64,000 bases of DNA from Branchinecta lynchi (taxonomy: Eukaryota > Arthropoda > Branchiopoda > Anostraca > Branchinectidae), in the NCBI GenBank assembly GCA_023053575.1, contig JAKZAP010000018.1, forward strand, positions 17,078,202 through 17,142,201. The letters run 5' to 3'. The notes beneath the pieces were generated by a model. That model was not told the origin of the DNA and did not search any database. It worked only from the letters and a program-made list of their open reading frames with translations. A program made the translations under genes and the position numbers. Positions within the stretch are counted from its first letter, which is position 1; the number at the start of each line of letters is the position of its first letter. This document shows, piece by piece, positions 19,641 through 31,129 of this stretch.

Positions 19641-22600
19641 TTATTTTTTTGCATCCTTTAAGTGCCTGAAGCAGGAAGCTTCCTAATTAATGTATCGTCG
19701 AGCCACAAAGTTTCCGGGACTCCCCCTCCAACTCCCCCCAATGTGGCTGAATAATTTGATCTCCAAAAAAACTTCTCCAGTGTAATTCCTTGGAATCAAA
19801 TAATAAACAATCATAAACAATCAACAATTTCAATTGTATTTTGCACAATCACTATGACAGTGAAGCACGCCGAATTAACAGAAGTAGACTTGAAGATCCC
19901 TTAGTAATGTTGCCACATCATGTTCATCAGTCTGTCTCGGTCTGCCATAACTTTTGTCCCTACCCTCTTGGACGAGTGAATCTTATGGTTCGATCAGAGT
20001 CATGTCCTTGTGGACTAGAATTCCTGGCAGTATTTTTGCCACTATCAACCGTATCTCAACTTTTCCATACGAACATCAACTCATGGAGATTCGGACCATT
20101 GCTGCGAAGGGCTGACATACCAAAAATTGCAAATTTCGTATTTTCTCGTCTCTCGAGTTTCTCAATGGGTTTCGAGTTTAAACCCTTACGATATTGGCAT
20201 TGAAATTTAAAAAAAATCGGTATTTCATAATTTTAGCTGCAGACTGAGGAGTAGCTTTGTGAAGAAGGGTCGAAATCCCCAGATAGAAATTTCATGTTTT
20301 AGCTGACCTTAGAAGAAAGCCACGAGGAGACCAGATACCAAAAATTGTGAAAACTTCGTATTTTTATAATGGCACTTTGGGTTGCTCTGAGAGGTTTAAG
20401 TTTCATAATTTCATTATTTCATTTTTGTGAATCAATGATCGACATTTAGGAAGTCTTATTTGACCCTTTGTTTGAGTAAACACAATAATATAGATACCAC
20501 TTCTTGGTAATGAAGCTCATTTCAGTGGTGTAGGCTACCACACATAAAAGTCGCAGACCCTCGTAAATAAAAATAAAAAACTGAATTTCAGCTTAAATTG
20601 TTAAGAAACAAATGGGACTCATTTTCTTAGAGAATACAAAAGTTCATTACCTTGAAAAAAATTCCGCGTTCTGAGCCTTTCTTTGCAATTTTTGCGATAA
20701 TTTGTAACCATTATTTGTAAAATATGGTGAACAGAGAATGAACAGTTAATCAGATAATAGAGAATGAATCGTATTCTTGTAGAGCTCGCTTTGGCCTTTC
20801 GAATGATATAAGATAACATTGGATTTCGACAACTATGTATCTTTGAAAAAATGTACAATGATGACAAGTCAACACGAGTTTTAGCCTACATCTCGGAAAT
20901 GCAACAGCTGCGGCAACGCGCACTACGATATTCGTTTTCAGCGACATCGACTACCCTATAAACTACTTCTCAATGTTTGTGTTCCAAAACTTCTCAGCAT
21001 TTGTGTTCCACCTAAGCTTTGATTAACAGAAATACGCGAGTCGTCAAAATATAGAATCTGGCTGGCGCCAGCCTGAGCTAGGATATTCGGTATCAACTCA
21101 CCCCTTGTTGTCATTCGATGCCAGTCAAACCCGCAATGTGGGAGGGAATAGGGTGGCAATGCGCAAAGTGGGTGGGTTACGCTGATACAACAGTGAATAC
21201 ACTTCGGAAATTGACGTGTCCATTTAACAGGTGGGCCGTGGGAAGTAAATAGTGATTATTGCAATTGGAGAGCAGGGAAGGCAACATTTGAAGGGGAAGA
21301 TAACAGAGCTGTTTAATGGAAATAGAAGACTCGAAAGAAGACTTTCGTTATCTCAGATCCTATCATCTGTTGTTATAATACTTTGGTGAGCTAATATTTT
21401 GGCCACGGTAAAGGAAATGATACGGAGAGAAGCAGGGGGATAGTGTAGACTACACCACGGAACTGGAACCTCGATTAAAACTTTAAATTAGATTGGCGGG
21501 CTCTAATTCCCCACTGTAAAATGTACTTTCCGAAAGAACAAGACCGAATGTTTCGATGGGATCCCAATGTGGAATATTTGTTGATTTATTTAACAACCTA
21601 TAGACAAGCGGGTCTAGTAGATGTCGAGGGGTTGCTCACTCCCAAAAACGACGCACACCAAGTGGCGCGTGCCGGTGCCAAGCCGCGTTATTTTTTCAAA
21701 TTAAGTATTGTGATAAACCATGATTTCTGATGTACATGTAAACAAATTTCATCAGATATTGGCCAAGAATGAAGCAAGTCTACAATGTTCACGAGCTTGG
21801 GTTGAATTACTTGCAAGGCTGGGTCACAGGATGAAATTTACGAATGTGTAAATTCTTGGGTTTCTTGTATTTAATTATAAACGATACCCTTGAAATAAGA
21901 ATGATCATGGGCCCTTGGGAATCAAGAGAATGATCTGGTGAAAAGTATTATATATATTATAAAAAAGGAAAGTCAGGTGCCGGCATTTGCACCCTGGAAA
22001 TTGGTGTACAGTTAAATCGAGGATGGGCAACCCCTTTGTAGCTGAGCTCTTTACACTGTTTCCGCGGTAGTTTTGTTTGCCTCTCCACACATCGCTGCTA
22101 AAACATCGTAGCTGACGTATCCTATGCACGAATACATTTACCTCCTCCCACCCCCTTCCTCCCATAGTTTCTTTATCAACCGTCACCTTTTCTCTACTTG
22201 TAAAATGGACGTATGACATTTTCAGCACAAAATAATTACTCAAAAAATTAGTCTCTAGCAGTGAGCAGTGGGCAAGATTCGTCATCATGCATGAANNNNN
22301 NNNNNNNNNNNNNNNNNNNNNNNNNNNNNNNNNNNNNNNNNNNNNNNNNNNNNNNNNNNNNNNNNNNNNNNNNNNNNNNNNNNNNNNNNNNNNNNAGGCC
22401 TCCCAGCGCTGCGAATTTGACTCCCACGTCACCCCCTTTCTCCCACCGGCTTCGGTCAAGCAAGGTGAATGAGTAGCCTACTATGTAGCGCTACCAAGGC
22501 CGATAAATTGTTCAATTTGGTTGTTCGTTGGAAAACAGAAGATCGGAATAATTGGCTACTAAGGATTCCATCCGTGGGTTATTAATTATGATAGTACGGC

Positions 22601-23821
22601 ATACGCGGGGCCATGCAAGGATTCGATTCCAAATCAAGGGCTAGGTACGCATCAGAGTACACCATTTCATGCTGAGGATTCGAACTCGACCTTAAAAACA
22701 AGACCTAAGGTTTCGATGGGATTCCAAAAATTTAATATTCGATACAGGAAATTGTGTTTTGTCTTTGCCAGATCCAGTCTTCGCCAGACTCCTTGATCTG
22801 AGCAAACCAAATTCAAATATTGGTTCAGTCCGTCGACGTATTAGCTCACTAACACCTGCAGGCGTGACACGTTGTGTACGGATTACGGAATATCGTTCTC
22901 GGAGTGAGCAAACCCTCCCCATTTTGCGAAATTTATTTACACTTGTAGTTTTGTGTGATATGTAGTGGTTAATCTGTGTTTTTCCATACGTCTAGTTCGC
23001 TTACTCTGTTCGCCCCTTAAATCGAGTATTTTTAAAATAATTTGCATTACTCTACGCACGTAATTCGCATCTTCCTGACCTGGCACTACGCTAATCTCTA
23101 CAAAATGACAAAGATTCTGTAGAATTAAATTTGGTTATGTTTAACCACGAGAAAGTGCAACCTCGAGTGCAAGCTAAGTTAAACTAAAATGACGGAAGCA
23201 TAACGGCACTGCACTGACTCTTACGAAATCATTTGCATGATTTTTTAGCATAAGTAAGATTGTTATAATCCAATATGGTAAACCCCCTTTATCACCGCTT
23301 GGACCTGGTTCTGCCGCGCCGAGATTTTCGATTTCCTTCAGCGCGAGTTTTCTTTGGCCAATATGTAATAAGTTTATCTTAATGCCTTTTTCTCCTAGCA
23401 AAGCAACCAAGTTTGAGCAAGAACAGAGATTCAACTAATTGTATGCTGATCTAAATTTCCGTGTTCTTTTAGAGCGAACTCGTGTAACACCGATCCCTGG
23501 AAATTAGAGTTTCCTTCTTTTTTTTTTACGAAATCCCAAATATTTTGTAGAATCAGATTTCTCTTTTTCTCTAGTATTTATGTTGCCTGCCTGTTTTTCC
23601 TCATCTACCCTCGTCCCTTGCCCAAATCTGAAAAATACAATTCAATAGCCTTTGCCAACTTTGCGGTAATACCCTCCAGCTTGAGGCTACGAAACTTGCA
23701 GACCGGCCGACTCCGTTGCTTGCTTTGCTCCGACACCCCTTATCTTCGTCCGGCTCTTTTGAATAATTAACAGTCAAGATTGGGTTTGAATAATTAAAAA
23801 CTCAGATGGGGATGCTCAGGA
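19641..23821. other. Loop region of the 14.9-kb unit, no gene recognised
   Basis: Mostly unique AT-rich sequence with one decayed hammerhead-like unit (about 20240-20310) and the 3' half of another (22098-22126). A long frame at 19841-20203 lacks an ATG start and recognisable motifs. A block at 21530-21570 with TTTCGATGGGATCCCAAT recurs near 22700, 48470 and 52150, so it belongs to a dispersed repeat. From 22500 to 23820 I see nothing specific. Confidence 0.4.
22296..22395. other. Assembly gap (100 N)
   Basis: One hundred Ns, a conventional scaffold gap of unknown true size. Frames crossing it are meaningless. Confidence 0.99.
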
Positions 23822-24198
23822 GAATAGTTGCGAAAACAGATTTCTGTACCTTCTGTTAGAGCGATGGTTTTAGATGGTAGTTGGATGGGGGGGGGGGTCC
23901 GAGAAATGTATTAACATATGTATAAATCAAACCGATAGAGATAATGGGGTGAAAACTGGCAAATACAATCGCCATCGGCCCGAATTGTAAGATGTGAGAT
24001 CTGGACCAGGTACGACCTCTGTGGGGGGAGGTTGTTGGTGTATACTGTTGTAATTACATTCAGACAATGGCTAAAAATGGATAGGTCAGCTACGGTGCTT
24101 CTGACAGCAATATTGCGGCCCTTCTTGGCAAGGGTCCTCGTCAAGCTGTGTAATGTCTAATAAATCACCTTGAAATATTCAGTTAATAAACAGGATTT

Positions 24199-25740
24199 GT
24201 AATATTTTTCAAGTTCAAGTTTAATCGGATCAAACTTGACTTGTTTAATCCGATTTAACATTCGCAAGTTCACGTTAGACTTGATAAATATGAAAAATGC
24301 AACTTTTGTACTCCGTCATTTTCATTTTGAAATTCTTTTTCTTTTTGAAATGACGGATGATAAATACATAAAATTAAGTATTCGAGTTCTAACGTAGCTT
24401 GTATTTTTGAATTGACAATGTAACCACCGGAGGCGTTACTAGCCAAAAATTTTAGGGGAGGGGAGGTATTTATCGACTGGCTCTTAATTTTTTACAGACT
24501 GTTTTTCAGAAGAATTTTCAGAACAACGGACCATTTTATGGCACTTGCCCTTCGGCAAAGTCGGCGATCACAATGTCTGTCCGTCCGTCGGTCTGTCGGT
24601 TCGGGTTTTGCTACTCTGTACACTTCCATAAGCTACATAAGCTTAGCAGGCATATCAGTAGCATCCAAATGATTAGGCTGGAAATAGTCGATTTCCCGAT
24701 CCAAGCATCGTGGGGGGGGGGGGTGGAGGGAGGGGAAATCCGGATCTTGGGGCATTTATAGCTACTGAACGGATGATCGATTCTTAATGAAACTTGGCAT
24801 TTGGAAAGACTTAGCGTCTCAAGCGACCCAAGCCCCCCCCCCCCCCAAAAAAAAAACATGCCAAAATAATCGTTTTTATAACCGTTAACCTCTGATCTGT
24901 CTTTTTTACTTTTTTAATCCGAGCCCCCCCCCCCCCCTCCGAAATAACCCTAAACGTAATGCAACTGCGATGTGAAGTCAGCGTCAAAACCCAATTCCCA
25001 GTTTTCATGTTCAAGTTTAATCGGATCAAACTTGACTTGTTTAATCCGATTAAACATTCGTAAGTTCACGTTAGATTTGATAAATATGAAAAATGCAACT
25101 TTTGTACTCCGTCATTTTCTTTTTGAAATGACGGATGATAAATACATAAAATTAAGTATTCGAGTTCTAACGTAGCTTGTATTTTTGAATTGACAATGTA
25201 ACCACCGGAGGCGTTACTAGCCAAAAATTTTAGGGGAGGGGAGGTATTTATCGACTGGCTCTTAATTTTTTACAGACTGTTTTTCAGAAGAATTTTCAGA
25301 ACAACGGACCATTTTATGGCACTTGCCCTTCGGCAAAGTCGGCGATCACAATGTCTGTCCGTCCGTCGGTCTGTCGGTTCGGGTTTTGCTACTCCGTGCA
25401 CTTCCATAAGCTACATAAGCTTGGCAGGCATATCAGTAGCACCCAAATGATTAGGCTGGAAATAGTCGATTTCCCGATCCAAGCATCGTGGAGGGGGGGT
25501 GGGGGGGGGTGGAGGGAGGGGGAATCCGGATCTTGGGGCATTTATAGCTACTGAACGGATGATCGATTCTTAATGAAACTTGGCATTTGGAAAGACTTGA
25601 AGAAAAAAGAAAAAAACAGGCAAGTTTTTACAACCGTTAACCTCTGATATGTCTCTTTTACTTTTTTAATCCGACCCGAGGCCCCCCCCCCCTCCGAAAT
25701 AACCCTAAACGTAATGCAACTGCAATGTGAAGTCAGCGTA
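24199..25740 (-). repeat. Tandem duplication inside the right arm
   Basis: Two copies of about 740-790 bp, each starting with TCAAGTTTAATCGGATCAAA and running through the CACTTGCCCTTCGGC and poly-C/poly-G segments. The left arm has one copy in the equivalent place, so the duplication arose after arm formation, or one left copy was lost. Confidence 0.85.
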
Positions 25741-26202
25741 AAACCCAATTCCCTCTAATGACCTGTGAAAATCAAATAAACATCGCACAGTAGTCCTTTG
25801 CTTTGACCTGTTTACCGACCGAAACCCTTTCTGAATCTGCCTGTCATGATGGGTTTGGACTAGCGTCCCCTTAACTAATTCTCACGAGCGCGAAATTTTT
25901 CACACGGGTTGGGAACTGACAAAAATCAAACCGATACTTGATTACGGTTGTCCAAGGACCTGAGTCGGGAGTTGCGTAATCTTTAATTTGTTAAAGTGTT
26001 ATGGGTTAATTAAAGCGGAAAAGTTTGTTGAACAGGAAGAACAATTCCAAGTAGGCTATTGTTTGCGGTCAAACAGGTGGGACAGCAGTTGCGATAGGAG
26101 CGCCGATTCGTTTTGGTTCGACGACTGTTTTTGCGTACTAAAGTAGGCCAGAACGAAACCATATCCTGATAGTCAATTCGAGAAGGAGGCAAGACAATCT
26201 AA

Positions 26203-26712
26203 ATACTCGACGGAGCGGCTTCCATCCCGGTTGGAAATTCTAGGCCGATCGTGAGTCAAAAGTACGGCGGAGAAGATTGCAGCGGCGAAGGCAAATCAGT
26301 TACGCTTAAGGCGGCGTCACGCAGTACCAAGAGTGACGGCGAGCGAGTATTTAGTGGCACTATAAACTCGTCGGTTAAGGTTGATTCCCACCAATCGAGC
26401 AAAATATCAGGTTCCGGTTCACCAGTCGTCATGCATGCTGCTCAATATTATCAACTTGTGACGACGATGAATAGCATGCTGGTACGCATGCTGGTACAGC
26501 AGAATGGAGCACAAGGTGTTTCTGATTCGATGCCTAAACTGCTGGAACTCAGCGAGCGCCAACTCTTTTCTCAGCATGTTCGAGTCACGTGCCACCACAT
26601 TCCCGGAAATAAGTGGGCAACTCACCTGTATCCTGTGTGGTCTGGTCCGGCGCTGGAAGCCATGTCCAGTTCAAGTAGCGACACTTTTATTGTATTGCTA
26701 GAAATATTTTAA
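26203..26712 (+). CDS. Unidentified ORF in a right-arm-specific segment
   Basis: The frame is open from 26203 after a TAA at 26200-26202, and to 26712. The GC-rich part (26251-26580) looks coding: a Ser/Lys-rich N-terminus, then AAQYYQLVTTMNSMLVRMLV and LLELSERQLF, a helical, possibly coiled-coil stretch. There is no upstream ATG near the start, so this may be an internal exon or a fragment. The corresponding left-arm site at about 16883 lacks the 0.5-kb segment, so it was either lost there or inserted here. The style recalls retroelement Gag N-termini, but I cannot identify it. On the minus strand a short ATG frame ends ATACAG|GTGAGT near 26629, a competing exon hypothesis. Confidence 0.35.
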   Translation: MLDGAASIPVGNSRPIVSQKYGGEDCSGEGKSVTLKAASRSTKSDGERVFSGTINSSVKVDSHQSSKISGSGSPVVMHAAQYYQLVTTMNSMLVRMLVQQNGAQGVSDSMPKLLELSERQLFSQHVRVTCHHIPGNKWATHLYPVWSGPALEAMSSSSSDTFIVLLEIF

Positions 26713-26779
26713 AGCTCAAATACGCTCGGAATTTACGCAGTGTGGAAACCCACCATTACGGAGGAGACGTACCGCATCT

Positions 26780-27262
26780 GAATCAGCATATACTCTAGAT
26801 GGCATATTTTAGGGTCCGATATCCAACAACGGTAGGAGGGGGAGGGGGGGGGTAGGTACCGGAATTTTCCGAAAATGCTCAAGATTCGAGTGAAACTTGA
26901 TAGATGGTATAAAACGGTAGGGGGAGATGGAGGGAGTACCGGAAATCGTTTAGCACGAGGGGATTTCTTGGGCTGAAACTTGGAAGGTGGAAGTCATTTG
27001 CTCCAGATAATCCATAGCTGTGCCGGAACTGCTCAGAATTGAGTGAAAATAAATATCCTATCTCTGTGTCCAAACCGCATTTTTACATGGTGGGTGTTTT
27101 GTGACGTTCCCATCTACTTTCTTGTACCACCTACTCATAGCATGTGCCATATGAGCACATAGCTATTGCTAGAGGAGCCCTTCCTCCACCGGTTTTCTTT
27201 CCTTCAATGGCCGATCACTCTACACCTAACTATTCTTTCAACCCCGGCTGACTGCGAATTAT
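26780..27262. other. Start of the 2.7-kb right-arm insertion, non-coding
   Basis: The segment replaces AAGTT of the left arm at about 16792. No TSD or terminus is evident. No gene is seen. Confidence 0.4.
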
Positions 27263-27466
27263 AGTGACAAACGGATACGGCAGCTGAACTTTGTTCGAGC
27301 CATATTTCAGTCTATCTTGGCAATGGTCCTCTTCATTCTGTAACCGCTAGAGCTGGGAATTGAACTCAGGCTGGGAACTGAACTTCACTTCCCAGCTTGA
27401 GTGGTTGAAGAGGAAAGGTCGAAATATCGCTCTAATGAAGTTCATTGGAGGTACCCGTTTGTCACT
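27263..27466. repeat. Inverted pair of decayed hammerhead-like units
   Basis: AGTGACAAACGGATAC at 27263 and its near-complement ending 27466 bound two facing copies of the ribozyme-like unit. On the minus strand (about 27275-27345) GAAA is kept but the first core base and stem II are mutated. On the plus strand (about 27405-27460) TTGAAGA and GAAA remain. Confidence 0.5.
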
Positions 27467-27595
27467 TTACAGTTACACCTATAGGCTACTTTCAATATTC
27501 CCCTCTTTGACAAATAAACTATAAATACAAATCCCCTCCTAATAAAATGTCCTTTGAAACTCCTGACTTCTAGAACATCTCCTGATTGCCTGAGC

Positions 27596-27896
27596 TAGTG
27601 TTGGGCGATATTCGATATATCGGACCAAATATTGATATCGATATAAAAAACGATATTTTTTCACTCATAATTATTGTAAATAATCCAACATTTACATATC
27701 CAAAATTGGAGCAGTAATGTTTTCCGTAAGTCAGTTCTTATTTATCCGCAGTTTGAGCTGATGCAAGATGCTATTTAACGACAATTTCTTTAGTAAATTT
27801 GGGCGAAACAAGAATATACTATAGAGAAACATACTAAAGAAATATCGAAAGTAAAAATATCGATATATTGAAAAATCCAAATATCGCCCAACACTA
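27596..27896. mobile_element. MITE with TAGTGTTGGGCGATAT termini
   Basis: TAGTGTTGGGCGATATT begins at 27596 and its inverted copy ends at 27896. The interior is rich in ATATCGATAT palindromes. This terminus type is widespread among hAT-like MITEs of animals. I see no intact TSD. Confidence 0.75.
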
Positions 27897-29083
27897 TGGA
27901 CTAATTTTAGAAAGAGAATCAACGCCTTCTAATTTAGCCCAACTCAAAAATTCATTTATTATTACAGTGGTGACAGCGGATAACCAGGTAGGGCCGAAAC
28001 CCATCCTGGTATCCTAACGATGGACTCAAAATTATACGTAATATACAAGACAAAACCATGTTTCTCCAAATTATCGATTTAGGACTAGTAACTCTCGAAA
28101 TTTGTCAGGTGGTGCATTTGAACCATCCAACAAGGTTTAAACACGCAAGCTGCTTCCGAATTTTTTTGAATTTCACAGTATAGCAATATTTGCAAAACTA
28201 TAGACGGCAGGGCTTAAATTAAAGCATTTCCATGGCTCTCAAAATTGAAAGTTCGTGTTCCTGTTACAAATTGCAACAGAAATGGTTTTTACACTATCTT
28301 GTAGAGAAAAAAAAGTTGTTCAACATATCCAAAGTTGTTATCCTGGCTCGACGCAAATTAAGCGTTTTTTTGGCATTTAATGCCATTTCTTACGTAGGCT
28401 TTTTCGAATTTTCGTGGTTGTCCGTTATTCTTGAACTGAAGGACGATTCTATTGGAAAATGATAAGCTGAAACCGAAAATGCAGTCAGATTTGGCGTATA
28501 AAGCACCAGAAAAAAAGTTAATGCCATTTTTGTCAGCCTATTTTGCAAAAAGTACTAAGTTTCGTAGGCTACTGGTCCGATTTTCTTAAGTGAAAGTGCG
28601 ATCCTGACCTAGAATCTCGAGCTAAGACGAAATATACTGAAATAAAAGGCTAATATTTCGGGAGGACAACCGCCTCCCTTCTTCAGCGCAGACAGAAAAT
28701 TTCGAGGAAATATGCCAAAACGAGGATGAAGAAACGAAAGTGGAAGAATTGAAAGCCTAAAATAAAGACAGAGAGCCACTCACCAATACCTGCCAATAAC
28801 AATTACGACTATTCTCGCTCGGTACTAGCGAGTGACTTTTTTATTTCAGTATATTTGTTGGCCTTTATAAACCCCATTTTGTTGGTTTCTTCGTTGAATT
28901 CTTGTGACTAGTGTTTACAGCTTCGTAACGTCCTTTAAAATCTATTAGGTTACCGACTAAGCTTTTGGGTTTTCTGCATCATAGTAGTTGTTAATTTTGT
29001 GGAGTTGGAACACACTGTCCCCCTTCCAGGTTCTGCATGGTGGAGTAGAAACTAAAGCGTTTTTTAAGGCGTCTACGTCTCTT
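27897..29083. other. Non-coding part of the 2.7-kb insertion
   Basis: AT-rich. A 76-codon ATG frame at 28232-28462 has no recognisable motif and sits in repeat-like sequence. A hammerhead-like motif lies at 28640-28690 on the minus strand. Confidence 0.4.
28640..28690 (-). ncRNA. Second-type hammerhead-like core
   Basis: On the minus strand CTGAAGA (28686-28680) is followed by a perfect stem II, GGGAGG with CCTCCC, and then GAAA (28659-28656). The stem and loop sequence differs from the other family in this window. AUAU segments could close stem III, but I could not find a clean stem I after a cleavage triplet, so this copy may be degraded. Confidence 0.4.
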
Positions 29084-29417
29084 CAGGGACCCATAAATTT
29101 CCTGTAATGACTCGCCATTCAGGGGGCTTGTCATTTTCTATGCTTCTATGTTGCTATGTTGCCCGAGCCTCACCTAGTTTCCAAAAATTCCGCTTGGATC
29201 GAATCGGCGTTCTTGCTCAGATAGACAGAATTGCCAGCAGAAAAATTCTTAGTTCAGCACAACAGCTGCGAAAAATTTTGTCTATCTGGATAGTCGGGTA
29301 TTTTATCCCCGTGGGTATTTCTCGAACTATCTGACGCTCGGTCAAGAGCGCATCAGAAATCTCTTATTGACAAGCCCCCTGGATGGCGAGTAATTACAGG
29401 AAATTTATGGGTCCCTG
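29084..29417. mobile_element. MITE with ~49-bp inverted termini and 7-bp TSD
   Basis: CAGGGACCCATAAATTTCC at the left is matched by its inverted copy at the right over about 49 bp. GTCTCTT directly flanks both ends (29077-29083 and 29418-29424). A CA-initial end and a 7-8-bp duplication suggest hAT. Confidence 0.88.
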
Positions 29418-29524
29418 GTCTCTTTGAATTACACTACTGCAGCTGACACGAGCACTTAACGATTTTTCCGATTTTTCTTCCGAAATTTCCCTTTTTTCCG
29501 GAAAGGGAGAAGAGAAGATAGTAA

Positions 29525-30361
29525 TAGCTTGTTCAGACGGGACTGAAATAAGCGCGTAAACAGCGGCTGATCTGTTCAGACGACAGATCACTGTTTGGGG
29601 TTGACGGGAGAACTAAAAAGAAAAACCTAATTCCGAATATTCTTTTTGTTTGTAACAAAATATATAAAATTAACACAAACATCTTGTGAGTTTGTCAAAG
29701 TCAAATGTAGTTGATTTGTAGTCTTTAGAGTAGATAAAAGCCACAAATCGAATATTGACAGATTTTAGGCGAATCGGTAAATTTCAAGTTAAAAAGCAAA
29801 TAAAATTAATTTACATATTGTTGTTTTTAAAACTGAACATCAAATATAACTAATAGTAAATATAAATAATACAAGAAGACAATGCAATCATTTGGCGTTG
29901 TTCAGTCACTTTTCAGTGAAGGTTGAATGGGAAAACTATTCAAATTATTGTTTTATCCAGGTTTTATCTAAGAAAAACATTGAAAAAGTATCAGACATAA
30001 ACAGAACATACGCTATTGAAATTAGAAACTTATTCTACCTTTTTTTGGAAATCATCCTTATATGCTCAATGTAAAAATCATGTTATGTTCACATTGCTCT
30101 GACAGAATTTGAACTGGATTGACCTAAAACTCGCCAAGCTTGACTAAGTCCCCTAATTACAGTCTGTTTACTGTCCCTAGAGTCATAAAAGGTCACATTC
30201 CAAAGGATTTAGTTTATCCCGACCGGTGACCGCGACGAAAATAAGCGCCTATTTGGAAAATCAGCGGCTGATTTTTGGAATTTTTTCAACCGCTATTTAC
30301 GCGCGTAAATCAGCCGCTGATCGAGAATCGGCCGCTGTTTCAGCCCCGTGTGAACAAGCTA
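29525..30361. mobile_element. PIF/Harbinger-like MITE with TAA TSD and known empty site
   Basis: The termini are TAGCTTGTTC and GAACAAGCTA, with similarity extending to about 30 bp. TAA flanks both ends (29522-29524 and 30362-30364). The left arm of the host element keeps the empty site: around 16760-16775 the same sequence runs through with a single TAA. A 3-bp T-A-A duplication is typical of PIF/Harbinger. The 837-bp interior has no transposase. Confidence 0.9.
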
Positions 30362-30648
30362 TAAAGCGAATTTCAAACTAATTAAACAGGTGTCCTGTTC
30401 CGAACGCCAATAATTCGTCAAACTCTGTTAAAATTTTACTTAAATACATCCATAATAAAAAAGTGCGTGATGACTGCGATCATACAGACGTACACCTAGA
30501 ACAAAAAGAAGTCGTTACCCCCTTGCTAGATCTATTGCGCCGACACCTGACGCCAAATAGTACAGCAGCCTCGACAGAATAAAACGACCCATAGATGACA
30601 CAGCCCCATGCCATCATCAGAGCCGAACCGCGCTCTGAGGAGTTTTAG

Positions 30649-30846
30649 CATCTGTACGAGGACACACTGACCGCCAGGACAGGCGGAACCGCAACCTCAG
30701 GCGGCTACTGGGTAGACGTATTGGTGGAAAAGGCGGAAATACGAGGTTTGGCTGTAACGAGCGAAACCGCAAGTTCAGGAGACTACCAGACGGCCAGATC
30801 AGAGGAAACCGCACGAGCGGGTGATTACAAGAGTGTTCTAGACTGG
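30649..30846 (+). CDS. Candidate exon coding a short repeat protein (ETAxxGDY units)
   Basis: Between GTTTTAG|C (acceptor-like) and TGG|GTATAT (donor-like) lies an uninterrupted 198-nt frame, exactly 66 codons. It contains three related units, GTATSGGYWV, ETASSGDYQT and ETARAGDYKS, in GC-rich sequence unlike its surroundings. The inverted copy on the minus strand in the left arm (about 16470-16285) keeps the same frame but lacks the donor-like GT. A frame on the opposite strand is also open through the block, so coding direction is not certain. No homologue is recognised. Confidence 0.3.
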
Positions 30847-31129
30847 GTATATGTAACGTTTGGCATAGCCTATGCCTAATGCTAGATACCCTATGCCAAA
30901 CGTTGGATAGGTGTTGGCACCCTAACCCTGACCTACCTTACTATAGATGACTTCTGATTGGTTGATTTCTGAGCTTCACTCAAATCATCAATATTTTATT
31001 GGGTCCCAGTATCCAGCATTTGGCATAGTATATCCAGCGTTAGGCATAGGGTATACCAAACGCTGGACATACCCAGCGTTTGGCATAGGGTTTCCCAAAA
31101 TCAGGGATTTGTGGTAGACTGGTGTCAGC

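Larger units (their letters stand above)
16227..31121. mobile_element. 14.9-kb inverted-repeat mobile unit with 8-bp TSD (hAT-like)
   Basis: The outer ends are CAGTCAACCACAAATCCC at 16227 and the inverted GGGATTTGTGGTAGACTG ending at 31121. Both lead into copies of TATGCCAAACGCTGG. GTGTCAGC occurs directly outside each end (16219-16226 and 31122-31129). TIRs plus an 8-bp TSD point to one insertion event of hAT type. The interior has long inverted arms (left 16227-18458, right 23822-31121) around a 5.4-kb loop. The right arm is longer because of tandem duplication and later insertions. No transposase is recognisable, so it would be non-autonomous. Termini of the same family occur near 45405 and 56940. 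Confidence 0.7.
23822..31121 (-). repeat. Right inverted arm of the 14.9-kb unit
   Basis: This arm is the reverse complement of the left arm, expanded by a tandem duplication (24199-24990 and 25006-25740), a 0.5-kb segment with an ORF (26189-26691), a 2.7-kb segment (26780-29495) and a Harbinger-like MITE (29525-30361). Confidence 0.85.

Noticed and set aside
19841..20203. 120-codon frame
   Set aside because: No ATG start, no recognisable motif, composition like the surroundings.
22248..22476. Frames spanning the N gap
   Set aside because: Translation through unknown bases is meaningless.
28232..28462. 76-codon frame with a reasonable start context
   Set aside because: No motif, no splice or transcript signal, and it lies in a repeat-like insertion.
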